Below are positions 25,971-37,984 of a DNA stretch of 64,000 bases, in pieces (within the stretch, counting starts at the first letter, position 1; each line of letters begins with the position of its first letter). A program made the translations under genes and the position numbers. The stretch is from contig WBMV01007501.1 of the NCBI GenBank assembly GCA_013396655.1, forward strand, positions 682,001 through 746,000. Direction: 5' to 3'. Below the pieces are notes generated by a model. It saw only the letters and a program-made list of their open reading frames with translations. It had not been told where the DNA came from and made no database searches. The stretch is from Campylorhamphus procurvoides (taxonomy: Eukaryota; Chordata; Aves; Passeriformes; Dendrocolaptidae).

Positions 25971-28900
25971 TTTGCGTAACCTCAGCTATTAATGGAATGT
26001 GATTCCTGATTTTTGACACACTTTAGGGCAATAAACAGCTTTCCTGATTCCCTGAGTGGGTGCTAAGCCTTCAGAAAACCAGAAGCCATATGATAAATGA
26101 GTAGGTATAAAGTCAATGCACATTTGGCTTCCACAATTTTGGTGAAAGAAGATGAACTTTGATGCTTTGTCCCTTCTGCTTGGATTCTGGTTCAGTCTGT
26201 CCGTGTGTTTGACTTCGACTTTCTTCCAGGTTTTCCTGCTCAGGTGCAGCTGTGGTCTTCACCTCTAAGCAGCCAGGTTGCCAAGAGCCCCCTTTGGAAC
26301 ATCTCTTTTATAACCAAGAGGGTAACAAGCATGAGATGTGCCTTGTGAGAGCTAGGACACATCATCCTACTCCAAACTGCTCCTTTACTCCTTGACCATT
26401 GCCTGCTCCTCTTTTTGCAGTACTACTGTCCACCACTTACCTCAGACCTTTTTCTTCTTAGCCATTTTGTAACGGGAGGTTTCTTAGCCATGGAACTGCT
26501 GCTCAACATGGACAGCTGGACGAACTGCTTCTCCCTGTCTGTGAAGGCAGTGAGGCTCCAGACTGGATATACACATTTGTTCTTTCCCCTCACTGAGGAG
26601 TGCAGTGGGTGTGAGAAAAAAGAAGGGAGAGGGTTTGGTGTGCTTGGTCATAGACACTGGGGCAGAGCTGAAAACCTGGACCCTAATCACAGTCATGCCA
26701 AAATCAAAAGGTGTCTCAGATCCAGGATACAGGACTGGCTCAAATCTCTTCAGTGTGTCCGCTCTTCTGAAGCATTTAATCACTACATCATTCCTCACCA
26801 TCTATTCCAAGGCAACAGGAAGAAGGATGAGTTACACTCCCCAGGTGTAAAGGCCCTTTTTTATTCAGGGCCTTGTGAATGCACATAGGCTGCTAAAGCC
26901 AGAACATCAGCAGTTATTAAAAAATGAGGGGCCTTTCTTCCAGAAAGGGCTAAATAAGTGATTTCCTTCATGCATGCTCTTTCCAGAATTTTCACAGAAG
27001 TCACAATTGTTCATTTGTGTCATAAAAAAGAGCTGCACTTCTGAGAAAGAGAAAATCTTGCACAATGGCAAATAAAAACCACTTTCCCGGTTTTTGACCA
27101 TGAATCAGGTAATTTTTCATGTGAAAAAAAGTAATGGGCAACCCAAGGAAAAAAAGAATCCATATAAACATGTCTGTATTCAAGCCGTTTTGGAGGTAAT
27201 CAACACCCAGTTGTTGTTCTCCCTTGGTAAGAAAAGCTCCATTATTACCTTCTGCCAACTCTCTTAAAAGTTTGGCTTCTCTTCTGAAGAGCTGCAGGAG
27301 TGCAGACAAAATCCTTCTTACTTTGCAACTTTGGGACTTATTTGTTTTGGATATGATGGTTAGTGGGTTCAATTCACTAATCTGATTTTATTAAGAGGCT
27401 ATACACAACTATCCCACAAAGAACAGCCTGCAAGGCAGAGAAAGACAGGGCAGAAAGTAGGACAGGGGACCTATATAAATTGAATGTACCACAATGTAAC
27501 AAAATCAGGTCTTCTTTTAAAAAAAAAATGGGATCTAAGCCAAAGGGAAAATGAGTTCATTTTATTCCTCACAATCCTCTAAGGCAGAAGAGGAAGTCAG
27601 CTGACAGAAGAGAGCTGCTACAGTCAGGAACCTAGAGATATTTTCAGTCCCCATTTTCCCTAATACTTCTTCATAGTAGGCAATTTTAGGCCAGCACTTT
27701 TGGTCCTTTTGACACAGAGCAAGTAAGTAGCTCTCTCTCTGCCCCACAAACTGTTTGTGACAATACTTTCTAAAGGAAACCTTTTCTTCATCCATTTAAT
27801 CTCAGAAAATATATCCATGCTATATCTACACTGTGTAAGATAACACTACATTTTCCCCCATCTTCTAAGCAATCAGATCTAACTATTTGTTATATAACCA
27901 TAAACATACAAATTAATTATTTCTGAAGTTTTAAATACATTTTTCCCCTGACCTTACAGGAGTATACAGCTTTCGTGTGAGCTAGAACCATTCCACTGAC
28001 TTCAGTCAAATGGGATTGACATCCATGTTAGCTCAACTCAGCTCTTTAATCCTTAGAAAATAAAAACAGGATTATGAAAAAAAATGTGGGTTTTTTCTCT
28101 TTTATTTCAATTTAAAATGCTTTAAGTTAAACATATTACATTTGCTTTCTCTTGATTTGGAAAGGAGTAGACAGGATTGCCTGCTTGACTTCCAACAAAG
28201 GAGTCTTTTCAGAAGAAGCTTAGTTTAACCCATTGCTTTGATTTCAAGGGTGCTTTCAAATTTTCCCGTGTGAATGATCTAAACCCTTTGACTTTCACAG
28301 CTGAGCTTCCTTCAGCCCTTCCTGGCAGAGTAAGGGGAAGTGTCACATCAGGTGAAATGCTTAAACCCCTCTGGGCTCTGCCTGCCCAGGTTGCAGCCAG
28401 CTCTGTGAGCGAGGTGGCTCTGTGGTCGTGGCAGAGGAACGGAGCATCATGCTGGCCAGATGCAGTTACTGACTATCCAAGCCCAAACTCACTCTCTTGC
28501 CATATTCTGACAAACCTTTCTGAGAATAGAGGCATTGGACTGAGAAGGAAAATGTGAAGTGTTCACTGCAGATGACAGAGACAATATGAAATACTTTGCT
28601 TCTCCACTTCTAGGATACTGATATTGAATCAAGTATTTAAAAAGAAACCAAACTGTTGACTCGGGGTAACACTGGTGAAGTGACCCATGGACTTAAGCTG
28701 AAATTACTTTTTTTCCTTTGTTCTTGCCAGCAGCAAGCAGGCAGGAACCATTTCCTTGAGCTTCCTGCTGCTTCCAGAAGCAAGTGAGCCATGGTAATTG
28801 GAGCATCCAGAGGCTGCTTCATAGTGGTAACTCCTGTTTTCTCCTCTAGCTGGAAATGCATCTCCAGGAATTAGATAGCTCATTTGTTACTCTTTCATAT

Positions 28901-31900
28901 TGTCTGTGGCCTCTTTCGACTGGTGGAGTTGTAGCAGCAGGAAGACAGAGGGTGATCTGGGCTAGGTTGCAGAGCCTGGCTACTCACTTATGCTTTCAGT
29001 AAATAAAATAAAGCTCCAAATCAAGATATACAGCTGTGCAACACCAATCTGAGTGAGAACCAGAATCAGGCATTCACTGAAAGATTCAATTTCTTTTCAC
29101 AGAGAAATTCACAAGAAAAGAGGAACTGAAATAGGGTTCACAGAAAATTTGCTGAGAGACCAGACTGAAACCAGACACATTACCATAACCCAGAAAGTCT
29201 TTGGGCAATCAGGTGTCTGTCTCTGCAGGCTCAAAATTCCCCTCCAGCACAACCAGCAAATATTTGCTTGGGAGGTAGAAGTGAAAAGCCAGTGGATCTG
29301 AAATCTGAGCTTCCACAAGAATTTCTTTGGTTGGTGCTCAGCGTTGCAGTGGGGGATGAAAACATCTGGGAGGCAGGATGTCGGGTGCTGGGCTGACTCC
29401 CAGTGGCCGTGGTTATTGCTCGGGTAATCCCACGTGGTATAGCTGAGTTAAACCTAAATTGTATCCATTTCTCCTCAGCCCATCTTTACAGAAGCAAGAT
29501 TTTTTTACTCTGAGTAAACACCAAAATAGCATTTTTTCCTTATAATTCTTTGAACACTGTAGCTGAAAATATTTCCTTTTGCAGCACTGACGATCTATGC
29601 TAGCAGTGACTATGCTGGCAGTGGTGCAGACTGGATCTATTTAACTTGCCTCTGGCAACTTAATTTTTCACTAGCTCTTTTCTTTAAAGCATTTACAAAT
29701 CCCACAGAAACAAGTAAGCCTTGGGCACGCAAACAATACCAGGCGTAAACCTTAAATCATAATTAAAAAGAAATGTAAAAAGTAAGATACATCTTTTCAT
29801 GCCTGACATGGAGCTGAAGATTGCCTCGTGCTCTTGGTAGTAAGCTGTGTGCCTGGAGTCATCATAAATCACAGGTAAATAAAACCATACCATAAATCAG
29901 ATGCCATCCTACAAAGGGCAGTTCTAAAATGTCCATTTAGAGATGTGGGTTTTTATTAATTTCAGGTTTTACTCAGAGAAAGGAGGACTACAGGTTTTCA
30001 AAGTCTGGTGGAGAGGAAGGACAGAAAGACTTTCCTCGTGGTTTGGGATAAGAACAGATTTAGATATGCTAGAATTTAAAAATCAGTATTGAATTTGTAT
30101 TCCTTAGGCACTACACAGTGAACCTGAATAAAACAAATTCATGCAGATCAGCTAAACCCATGTATGACAAATGAGTCTAACCTCACTCTTCTTACAATAT
30201 GACTTCAATCATAAGGAAACATAAAATTGTCTTTTTCTCCCTCTTGCTTTCTCATTTCTATAGCTTCTTCCTGCCTGAATAATGTAATTGTTCTACTTCT
30301 TTGTACCAGAGCTCAGTATTGAGCCATCAATATCAGTGAGTCAGCATCCTTTCCCACAATATTCAGTACTTGGGATTTTTCAAGGAAACACTGCCAGCTT
30401 GTTATGTCTCAATGGGAATTTTTTTGGAAAACACCTTACATTTGGAACATAAAAACCCCCACCGTTGAGCATTATGTAGATGAGGGCCAAAGACCCATTA
30501 TCTTTCCAAAAGATACCTTACCAAGAAGGTAGTAAACGGCCCAGGAGGTGGGGAAATTACTACAACCCTCCCTCCAATATTAGCAAGAAGTTCCCTCCAG
30601 GCATTGCAGAATTGAACATTTCCTTATTCTGGAGAAAGTGTGAATATCTCCAGGGGTGAATTTAAAACCCAGCATTCTCCTGCAGAAGAGGAACAGAAGT
30701 GGCTGTTAAAGAACTGCACCTTTTTTTATTTGTATTATTGTAATTATTTCAATTTACTGTTTAATCAGCCACATCTGGAAGTACACATTTATTTCTACAG
30801 TTAAACTTTCTGTGTGAATGTTAACTCTGGGGCATGAGAGCAAACCCAAGAAACTGCTGATTAAACATTTCCTGTGCTGAAGGGACCTGTAGGTATTTTA
30901 GCCTTAAGCAAGGCTAATCAGGCAACAGGACTGATGCTTTTCTGTGCATGTGTCAGATTTATTGTTGCTCCAGCAAAACTGGAGCATGTGTCTTATAATA
31001 CCTGCACTGTGGGAGCAATGATGATTCTTTACAGGACTGTATTTTCCCAGCTTAAGGGTTTTCCTAGTCATTACCCTTCATATAACCCAAGCTTTTTGTT
31101 TGTCAGAGTTCTTTTAGTCTGTATTCTGTGGGTGTTTGAGTTTGTCCTGTATCCTTCAGGATTACACTGCCGGATGTTGGAATAACCACCCTCTTACTGT
31201 GGTGTCAGAGGGAGAAGGGAGATTTGTGTGGGCATAGGTGCAATTTCTGCACTTCCAAAGTAGCTTGTAAAAACGGCACAGCACAGAGCAATAACGTGGT
31301 GCTCTGCCATCCCATTCATTGCTGAGGGAACATTTGCAGTGATAAAATATTTCTTGTAGGGTCAGTTATTTAGGGTGTGGTGGCTCTGTGGTTAATGCTG
31401 CTCCTTGCAGCCTCAGTGTGTGCCTTGCAGATTTTCTGCATGGTGACAAGAAGATGATGGCATGGCTGGATGTGAGAGGTGTAAAATGTAGCGTAAGAAC
31501 AGAGCCATTTATTCTCCCAGAGCAGAGGAAGGAATTGCATCAATAGCCTGTGAACATCATGAAAGCAGGAACAACTGTAATAGGGCTACTGTGTGATGAG
31601 AATGGTTTTAAGGGAGCGAGGACAATGGGACATGAACAGTCAGACCTGTGTGTCTCACCCAACACTGTTATTTTTGAAATTCATTTCTTTGTGCATGTAG
31701 AAACACTCTACAATTACTTTAACTGGAGAGGACACTAAATTGACAGTAGTTATCTTGCAGTTTGAATTCACAGTGCTGTACAAAGGGGTTTTGATACTTC
31801 CATTGTGGATTCTGGTCATCACTTTCTCTCTGAGCAGGCATTTTTTTCTATGCCTGTTTAGTGCAAATCCAATCCCTGCCTGCCTATTTTTCTATGACTG

Positions 31901-34900
31901 TTAAATACGCACTCAGCCTCTGGCATGGCCCCGTTTCAGGCTGGAGGGTGGTGTGTCCTGCCCTGTCTCCAGGTTGTCAGAGCCCCTTCCCAGAAGTGGC
32001 TGGTAGGATCCACTGTAGCTGGGGCAGAAGAAGTTCACCCCTGCTGCCTCCTTCCTGCCTGTGTTTGCTGTTGGATGAGGAGAGGGGGGAACCAACAGCC
32101 CCAGGTGTGGTAGGAACGTGAAGCAACTGTCCACACCCAAAGGAATCACTCAGTTGTATTGCACCACAAGGGAGATTGAAGCTGTGCAATTGTGTTTCAT
32201 TAAGCCAGTGATGTGGTGTGGAGTCAAGGACCCAGTTTCAGCACACAGACCTCTGCAGCAACTTCCTTGATGGGGTTGAACATCCTTGTGCTGAGTTTAA
32301 AGTGTTCAAGTCCATGAAGGGTACAGAGAAAGCCTGGGAGCATCACTGGGTCACCACTTCTGCAGCTGGGCTTTGAACTGCTTTGGTGTTGCCATCACTT
32401 GTTTGTGAGTATCCTCTGTAACATAAAATCCCCCAAATACTGCTATGGGGCCTTACTCCATAACCGCCAAAGAAATCTCTTCTTTTCTGAGTACTTTGGT
32501 TTTGTGATTGTTTCAAGAGGCAAAGTCTGGTTTTGAGGCAGCAAGTGCAAAATTTTCCTGCATCATTCCTCTGTCTTCTTGAGGTTTTGGCATGCCAGTT
32601 TTCTTAGGCTTCTCACATCTCACCAGCAGCAACTACCCATTCCTTGTATCCCTGTGCTGGCTCCCAACCCACGCCGTGTCAAACCAAGCTGCTTCTCTCT
32701 AGCTCCGGGAGACAGGAATAGCCCAGTTTCCCAACAGCTTTGCCAGTCTGCCATCTACTCTAAGTTTGTTTTGTTGCAGCCCAAAAAACACACTTCAAGC
32801 ATTGACACATCTCTTAAGTGTGGACACCCTTCCCAAAAATGTGGGCCTATGTTAATTTTCCCTAACTCCAGCCAGGAGAAAGAGGCTCCTGCAAGCCTGC
32901 TGGTGTTTACGTACCTTCGTCTTTAATGTGTCAGGCTCTCTCCTTCAAAGAATGCAAAGACGTGATACATCTCTTACTGACACTGGGTTTCCATTGCATT
33001 ATGTGGGATTAATCATCCTTTAGGATGTACCATTTCACTCACCTGAAGTGCCATAGGCAAAGCTGAAGCACAACACAAATACCACTGATACTGTCAATAG
33101 ACAGAAGTCTTGTTGTGTGTGCTGACAAAGATCAGCACATCCAGAATGACATATGTACTACTTGCCAGAAAGTTTGTTTATTTATTTAAAAGAGAATGAA
33201 GACTTTCGTTCTTAGATAAAGAAATAAAGGAGAAAAATATTCTCCAGAAAGTTCTGTCTTCACCATTATTGAACCACACCCTGTTCTCTCTTCATATAAG
33301 AAATATTGCCAAAGCCACAATCTTTCATCATGTGGTTCCTTTTAAATAACCTCCTAGGTACTCAAGGTCAGGATGATTTTTAAAAAAATAGCCTGGTAGT
33401 ATGAAAGAACTTTTTTTAAATGCGAAAAGACAAACAGGAATCCTACGCAAACTTGCCGTAAATACAAGGAATGAGGATGATGATGAGTGGAATAAACTAC
33501 GTTCACATTGTGTTCACCTGCTTTACTTGGTCTCTTAGCTTTGTACATATTTTTCTCTCTCCTCACTACTGAGCTTATTGCCAATATTGATTCTTCTGTC
33601 TGATTAAGGCAAAGGAAGAAAAATGGAAAAATTATTTTTTTTTTTGCTATTTTTGTCCAATTTTGCTCTTCATGTTATTTCAACATAGAAATATTTTGGA
33701 AGGTGGACATTTGTTATATTTGACATTTATTCAAAATTGAATAGTTTTTATAGTCTGCAAAAATTAGGGGGTTTTTCTGTAAATATTTGCTTATTTCTAA
33801 GACACAATTTTGAATTACTTTGAGGCTGCAAATTTGGGCACTTTGAAGGTGATTCACAAGCAAATCAGACACCTCTGCCTTGGGCATGGCAACGTTGACC
33901 CATATCAGGATGGGCAGGATGGGTATCTGAGGGTGACAAAGGGCTTGGTTGAACTGAAATCACCAGCACAGCTGCCGAAGCCCCAGTACAAGTTGTGTTC
34001 ATGGTGTATGGTGTGTGAGCACAAGTGTGTGCAAGTGTGTGTGTGGTGTTTGGTTACAGTTATGTGCACTTTTGGAACCAACACTTTGAAACTTTGTTAT
34101 TCAGCTCTCTGAACTTTTTTAAAGCTAATACCTGGCTTTGTTTCTAAAATGTTCAGTCTATAGCAGACTATGCTACTGATTTTAGTATGAGAGCATTCAC
34201 TGGTCACAGTCAAGGACCAGGAGTCTATTGTGTTCACAGTATAAGAAAAAGATTATTACAGAACTTAGTATCTAGTTTGTGGTTTAATTTCCCCCATACT
34301 CCAAAATATGGTGTTTTTTCTGGGACACAAGAAACTGCCTTGATGGAGGACAAGTTCATATAAAAAAAGAAAAAGAAAAAAAAAGAGTATAAAAAGCAGG
34401 GTTGTAGAAGATTTTGGAATTGTAAGGTTTTGCTTTAAAATCACAGTATTTTTTGATAACTGTTTCCACTCTTCGAGAGAACAACTGGACAGACAACAGC
34501 TGAAGAACCTGACGTCAAGCCTATCTCACTGTCTCCCTCAAATATTCCTGAAACTTCTTTTTCTTTCTCTCAGTGGAGGAGAAGCTGACAGGGCAGGACA
34601 GACCCTGCCCCTGGCTGGGGCAGCAGAAGGCAGCACACTCCTCTTGCTTTCCTGTTCTTCTCCTCCTTCCAGTCCAAAGCAAGGGCGGCCTCATCTCTTG
34701 CCAGGAGCTGGCAAAACATTTGCCTTCCTCTGCGTCTGGTCACCAGCCAGGCTGGGAGGAGAGCAGGCAATGGTACCTTGGCATGTCAGGGCACCTTGAG
34801 CACAGAATCCGCTTTCAAGTCACCCCCAAGGCCCTGCTCTGGTTGACTGCCCCCAGCTCTTACACATCCCTCCTTCCCTTCACCTGTGCCTCCCCAGAGC

Positions 34901-36870
34901 AGCATTTCCTCTATGCCACGGACACAGGGACCCTCTCCCACCTCCTGCCCACTGCACACCTCCTTCTTCCTCCTGCAGTCCTCCCTGAAAAACAAGCTAC
35001 CACCCCCAAACCCACATTTTTTCCAAGCAGTCCTCCCACTTTCTGTTTGCCTCACCCTCTCCCTCATTATCCTGGGTCTCGCTTTTGTTTGTCTTGGCTA
35101 TTTTGGGCTGGAAGCTCTTTGGTGAAGGGTATACAGTTTAAGTGCCGCCTGTTCAGGATGTGAAGTGTTTGAGTCATTCCAGTTGAGCGAAGCTGAATCG
35201 ATAAATGGGGCACAAATACCTGCCTGAGCACAAGCAGCTGATTAACTGAAACAACTTTAACAAGTATAATTCATTACACAGTGTAACTTTAGGGGGGAAA
35301 AAAACAATTTTACAAGCCACAGATAATAGTTTAATGCTTAAGTTTCCCAGGAAATCCAGTCCAGGCCATACTCTACTGAAATGAAGTATAGCATGTTCAC
35401 ATGGTAGTTCCAGCATAAACTATATAAACTCTGGCTTCAAATACCTTCTTCGCTATTGTCATTCCTGAGGGGCCACAAATATTATATTATTTACAGTAAG
35501 AGTTACATATAACTACTCGCAATATGGAAGTATAAATGTATAAATTAAAAACAGTGCCATGTACAAGGAAGCAACTGTGCCTTTCTCTAGCCAATAGCTC
35601 TGTGATATATTTTTTTAACTATGTTATCACTTGATAATATACCTACACTATTAACTGTGAAATTGTTTTCTGTGTAGAAAGGGTTAACATGATATTGTTT
35701 ACAAGGTATGTGAGATCCTCAATGTTTTGCTGCCAGTAAGATCATTATTCTCATTTTAACACCTAGAACACCTCAAATCTTCATACCTGGGAGAGCCTTG
35801 GAAACATCGAGAATCTACTTTACAAATGTGACTCTGTTATAAACTCATTTGTAAAACCATTTTCTGTTGTAAAAGTGTACAAATTATTTCAAATTAATCA
35901 AGACAAAACTGAGAATTTTTTGTGTGTTCAGCACCATTTCACAGCTACACAGATAAATGAGATGCTGATAGCATGTGAAATTTCAAAGGGAGTTTATTCT
36001 TTTTGATGCAAAAAGTGATGTGAGAATTCAGTGAAAAGAGAAACCCAAGTATTTTAAAGTGGTATGTCCCATTTGTAAAGAGAGCACTTCTGATGAGCAC
36101 CTATCATATCAACCAGAAACCTCTTTCTCATTCTTATTTAAGATCCTCTCATCTGTAATAGAGGAATATTTGTCATACAAGGCGAAATGCTGATGACTTT
36201 TCCTTGCTTTACGCAATTAAAAAATATGTGTTGAATATTCAAGCTATATTCACATGGTTTAGAGAAAAAAACCCAAGAGTACAGTCTCTCCCTGCAGCCA
36301 CTGAAGCCTTTGGCTTGCATTGGGAATGACCACTGGTCCCTAAAATAATGTGAGCTTTTGATAACACTCATACAATCTCTGTTCCATTTTTATGGGGCCC
36401 AAGGCTTTGTAGGTGCCTCATTCTGTTGCTGAGGGAAATGGTAAATGACTATTTATCTTATGTGACCTCTCTGTGCTCCCTTCCTTTAAACATAGTGGCA
36501 ATATGTGAGGCTTTCCAAGCCTCTCAGGGCCATGCATCATCTTTCCTCCATGAAATTACAAGCTGTGGTTAGGGCAAAGGTTGTGAGCTCTCCAAGAATG
36601 ACACCAGGTCAAGAGCGTTGCTGGGCCAAATGTGTCTGTGGAGTTGTAACCAATCCTATCACAATCACCTGGGTCTTCTGAACTGGAACCTTTCATACTT
36701 TTTACCTTCATTTACACCTTACTTAGTTCACATATTAACTACTAGACCAGACAAGGAGTAGCAGAGAGCCAAGCCCAAGATAAAGTGCAAAATCCACAGT
36801 CTGTCTTTTTCATTAGTTCCTACTTCAGAGTCAAGAGTAAGACACCAGTCAAAAAGCAAACTGAAAAATT
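25971..36870. other. Non-coding sequence downstream of TNFRSF11B
   Basis: No gene is recognised. A GC-richer patch at 34540-35130 carries the longest single frame of the window (196 codons, plus, 34573-35163); it is proline/serine/leucine-rich without family features. Small GT-rich runs occur at 33995-34050. Confidence 0.55.
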
Positions 36871-37160
36871 TAATTGTTTTATAAAATAAGATTATGAAAT
36901 TCTATATAAAAATCCAGCTTCTTAAATATGGTACATTCACTTCCTCACAGAATATTTAAATATTCAGGTCACTTGTACTATATTTTCACTGTATTTGAGT
37001 TAAAAATCATTGGATAAATTAAAACATCCTTACCAAAAGATACCACAACTTATACAAATAAAACTAAACAATAATATTTCTTTTAAATACAAAATGTAAG
37101 GAAATTAATAACTCTTAGGGCATGCTACAAAATTTTACCAGAAAAATATACGGAATCATT

Positions 37161-37166
37161 TTTATT
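37161..37166 (-). terminator. Candidate distal poly(A) signal of TNFRSF11B
   Basis: This is AATAAA on the minus strand, about 430 nt after the stop codon. An additional variant signal, ATTAAA, lies near 36870. A cDNA 3' end would settle which is used. Confidence 0.35.
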
Positions 37167-37426
37167 TAACTAGAAAATATACAGTGTGCTTTTCATTTCT
37201 CTTCCTAAAATTCAGTCTCATACAATTTCCATTTAACTTAATAAATATGTACAACAAAAATTTTTATTCCTCAAAGAATATAAATAGCAAATACTGGAGT
37301 AGAGCCTGGTCCAGCATTCCTTTCTCATCTAGTGACTATAGTGGGACTTTTCAACTCTGAATGTGGGAAAATGCAGAATCAGGCTCTTAGTGTTTCAACA
37401 GGTTAATAGCTTTTACAAAAGAGATT

Positions 37427-37432
37427 TTTATT
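37427..37432 (-). terminator. Candidate proximal poly(A) signal of TNFRSF11B
   Basis: This is AATAAA on the minus strand, about 165 nt after the stop codon. Further hexamers at 37263-37268 and 37161-37166 are equally good by motif, so usage cannot be decided from sequence alone. Confidence 0.35.
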
Positions 37433-37595
37433 AAAGAAAAAAAACCTCCAAAACCACTGCAGAAGACTTAGAACTATTCCAGTTAGGCATTTCTATAAAT
37501 AGTAAAACATAATGTGGTGAAACAATGTTCCAGTTTAATTACTGCTGGCAGTAATTAGGGAAAAATAGTGAGTGAAGAATGAAATATATCTTGAG

Positions 37596-37984
37596 TTAGA
37601 CACATCTTTCTTTCACAGATTTAAGCTGGTTCCCTACAATTTCTAAAAATAGTTTCTGGTATAATCTATACATTGTAAATCTGTGAAGAAACTTAATCAT
37701 CTTCTTCAGACTTTGGATGGTTCGTTTCGGAAAGTGGTATGTTTTCAAGTGCTTCAGTCCATACATTAAGCCTTTAATGGTGTCTTGGTCACCATTCTTT
37801 ATTCTCCACAGATTGAGAAGCTTCAGGACTTGCTCTGTGGGTTGACATAATTTCATTGTGCGTTCAACATCTTCTTTTCCTACTTTCTTGCCTGGTAAAC
37901 TTGCCATCAGCATGTTGAGATGCTCAAAGGTGAGATTCAGGTGGCCAACATGCTTTAAGACACTGTTTTCACAAAGACCGATAT
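37596..37984 (-). CDS. TNFRSF11B: TNFRSF11B coding exon 5 (second death-domain-like region, basic C-terminus, stop)
   Basis: This 389-bp exon encodes the rest of Asp274 to Val402, then the stop at 37596-37598. The acceptor is TCCTATAG|ATATCGG. The hallmarks LCENS, GHLNLTFE, LPGKKVG, LKLLNLWRIKNGDQDT, KTYHFPK and YQKLFLE match OPG. N290 lies in an N-L-T sequon, conserved with mammals. The tail is rich in Lys/Arg (heparin-binding region of the family) and ends VKERCV, so the cysteine needed for covalent dimerisation is kept. Confidence 0.96.

Larger units (their letters stand above)
37161..37595 (-). other. TNFRSF11B: Predicted 3' UTR of TNFRSF11B (end uncertain)
   Basis: AT-rich sequence follows the stop codon. 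AATAAA hexamers on the minus strand lie at 37427-37432, 37263-37268 and 37161-37166, and an ATTAAA lies near 36870. Any of them could end the transcript, and the upstream ones could give shorter isoforms. Long AU-rich stretches suit an unstable or regulated cytokine-receptor mRNA, but this is inference. Confidence 0.5.

Noticed and set aside
34573..35163. Longest open frame in the window (196 codons, plus)
   Set aside because: It lies in a locally GC-rich patch where stops are rare. Composition is Pro/Ser/Leu-rich with no domain, no splice context, and an equally open frame on the opposite strand.
1..36870. Exons of SAMD12, the usual neighbour on the other side
   Set aside because: No SAM-domain-like translation or CpG-island promoter was seen in this part.
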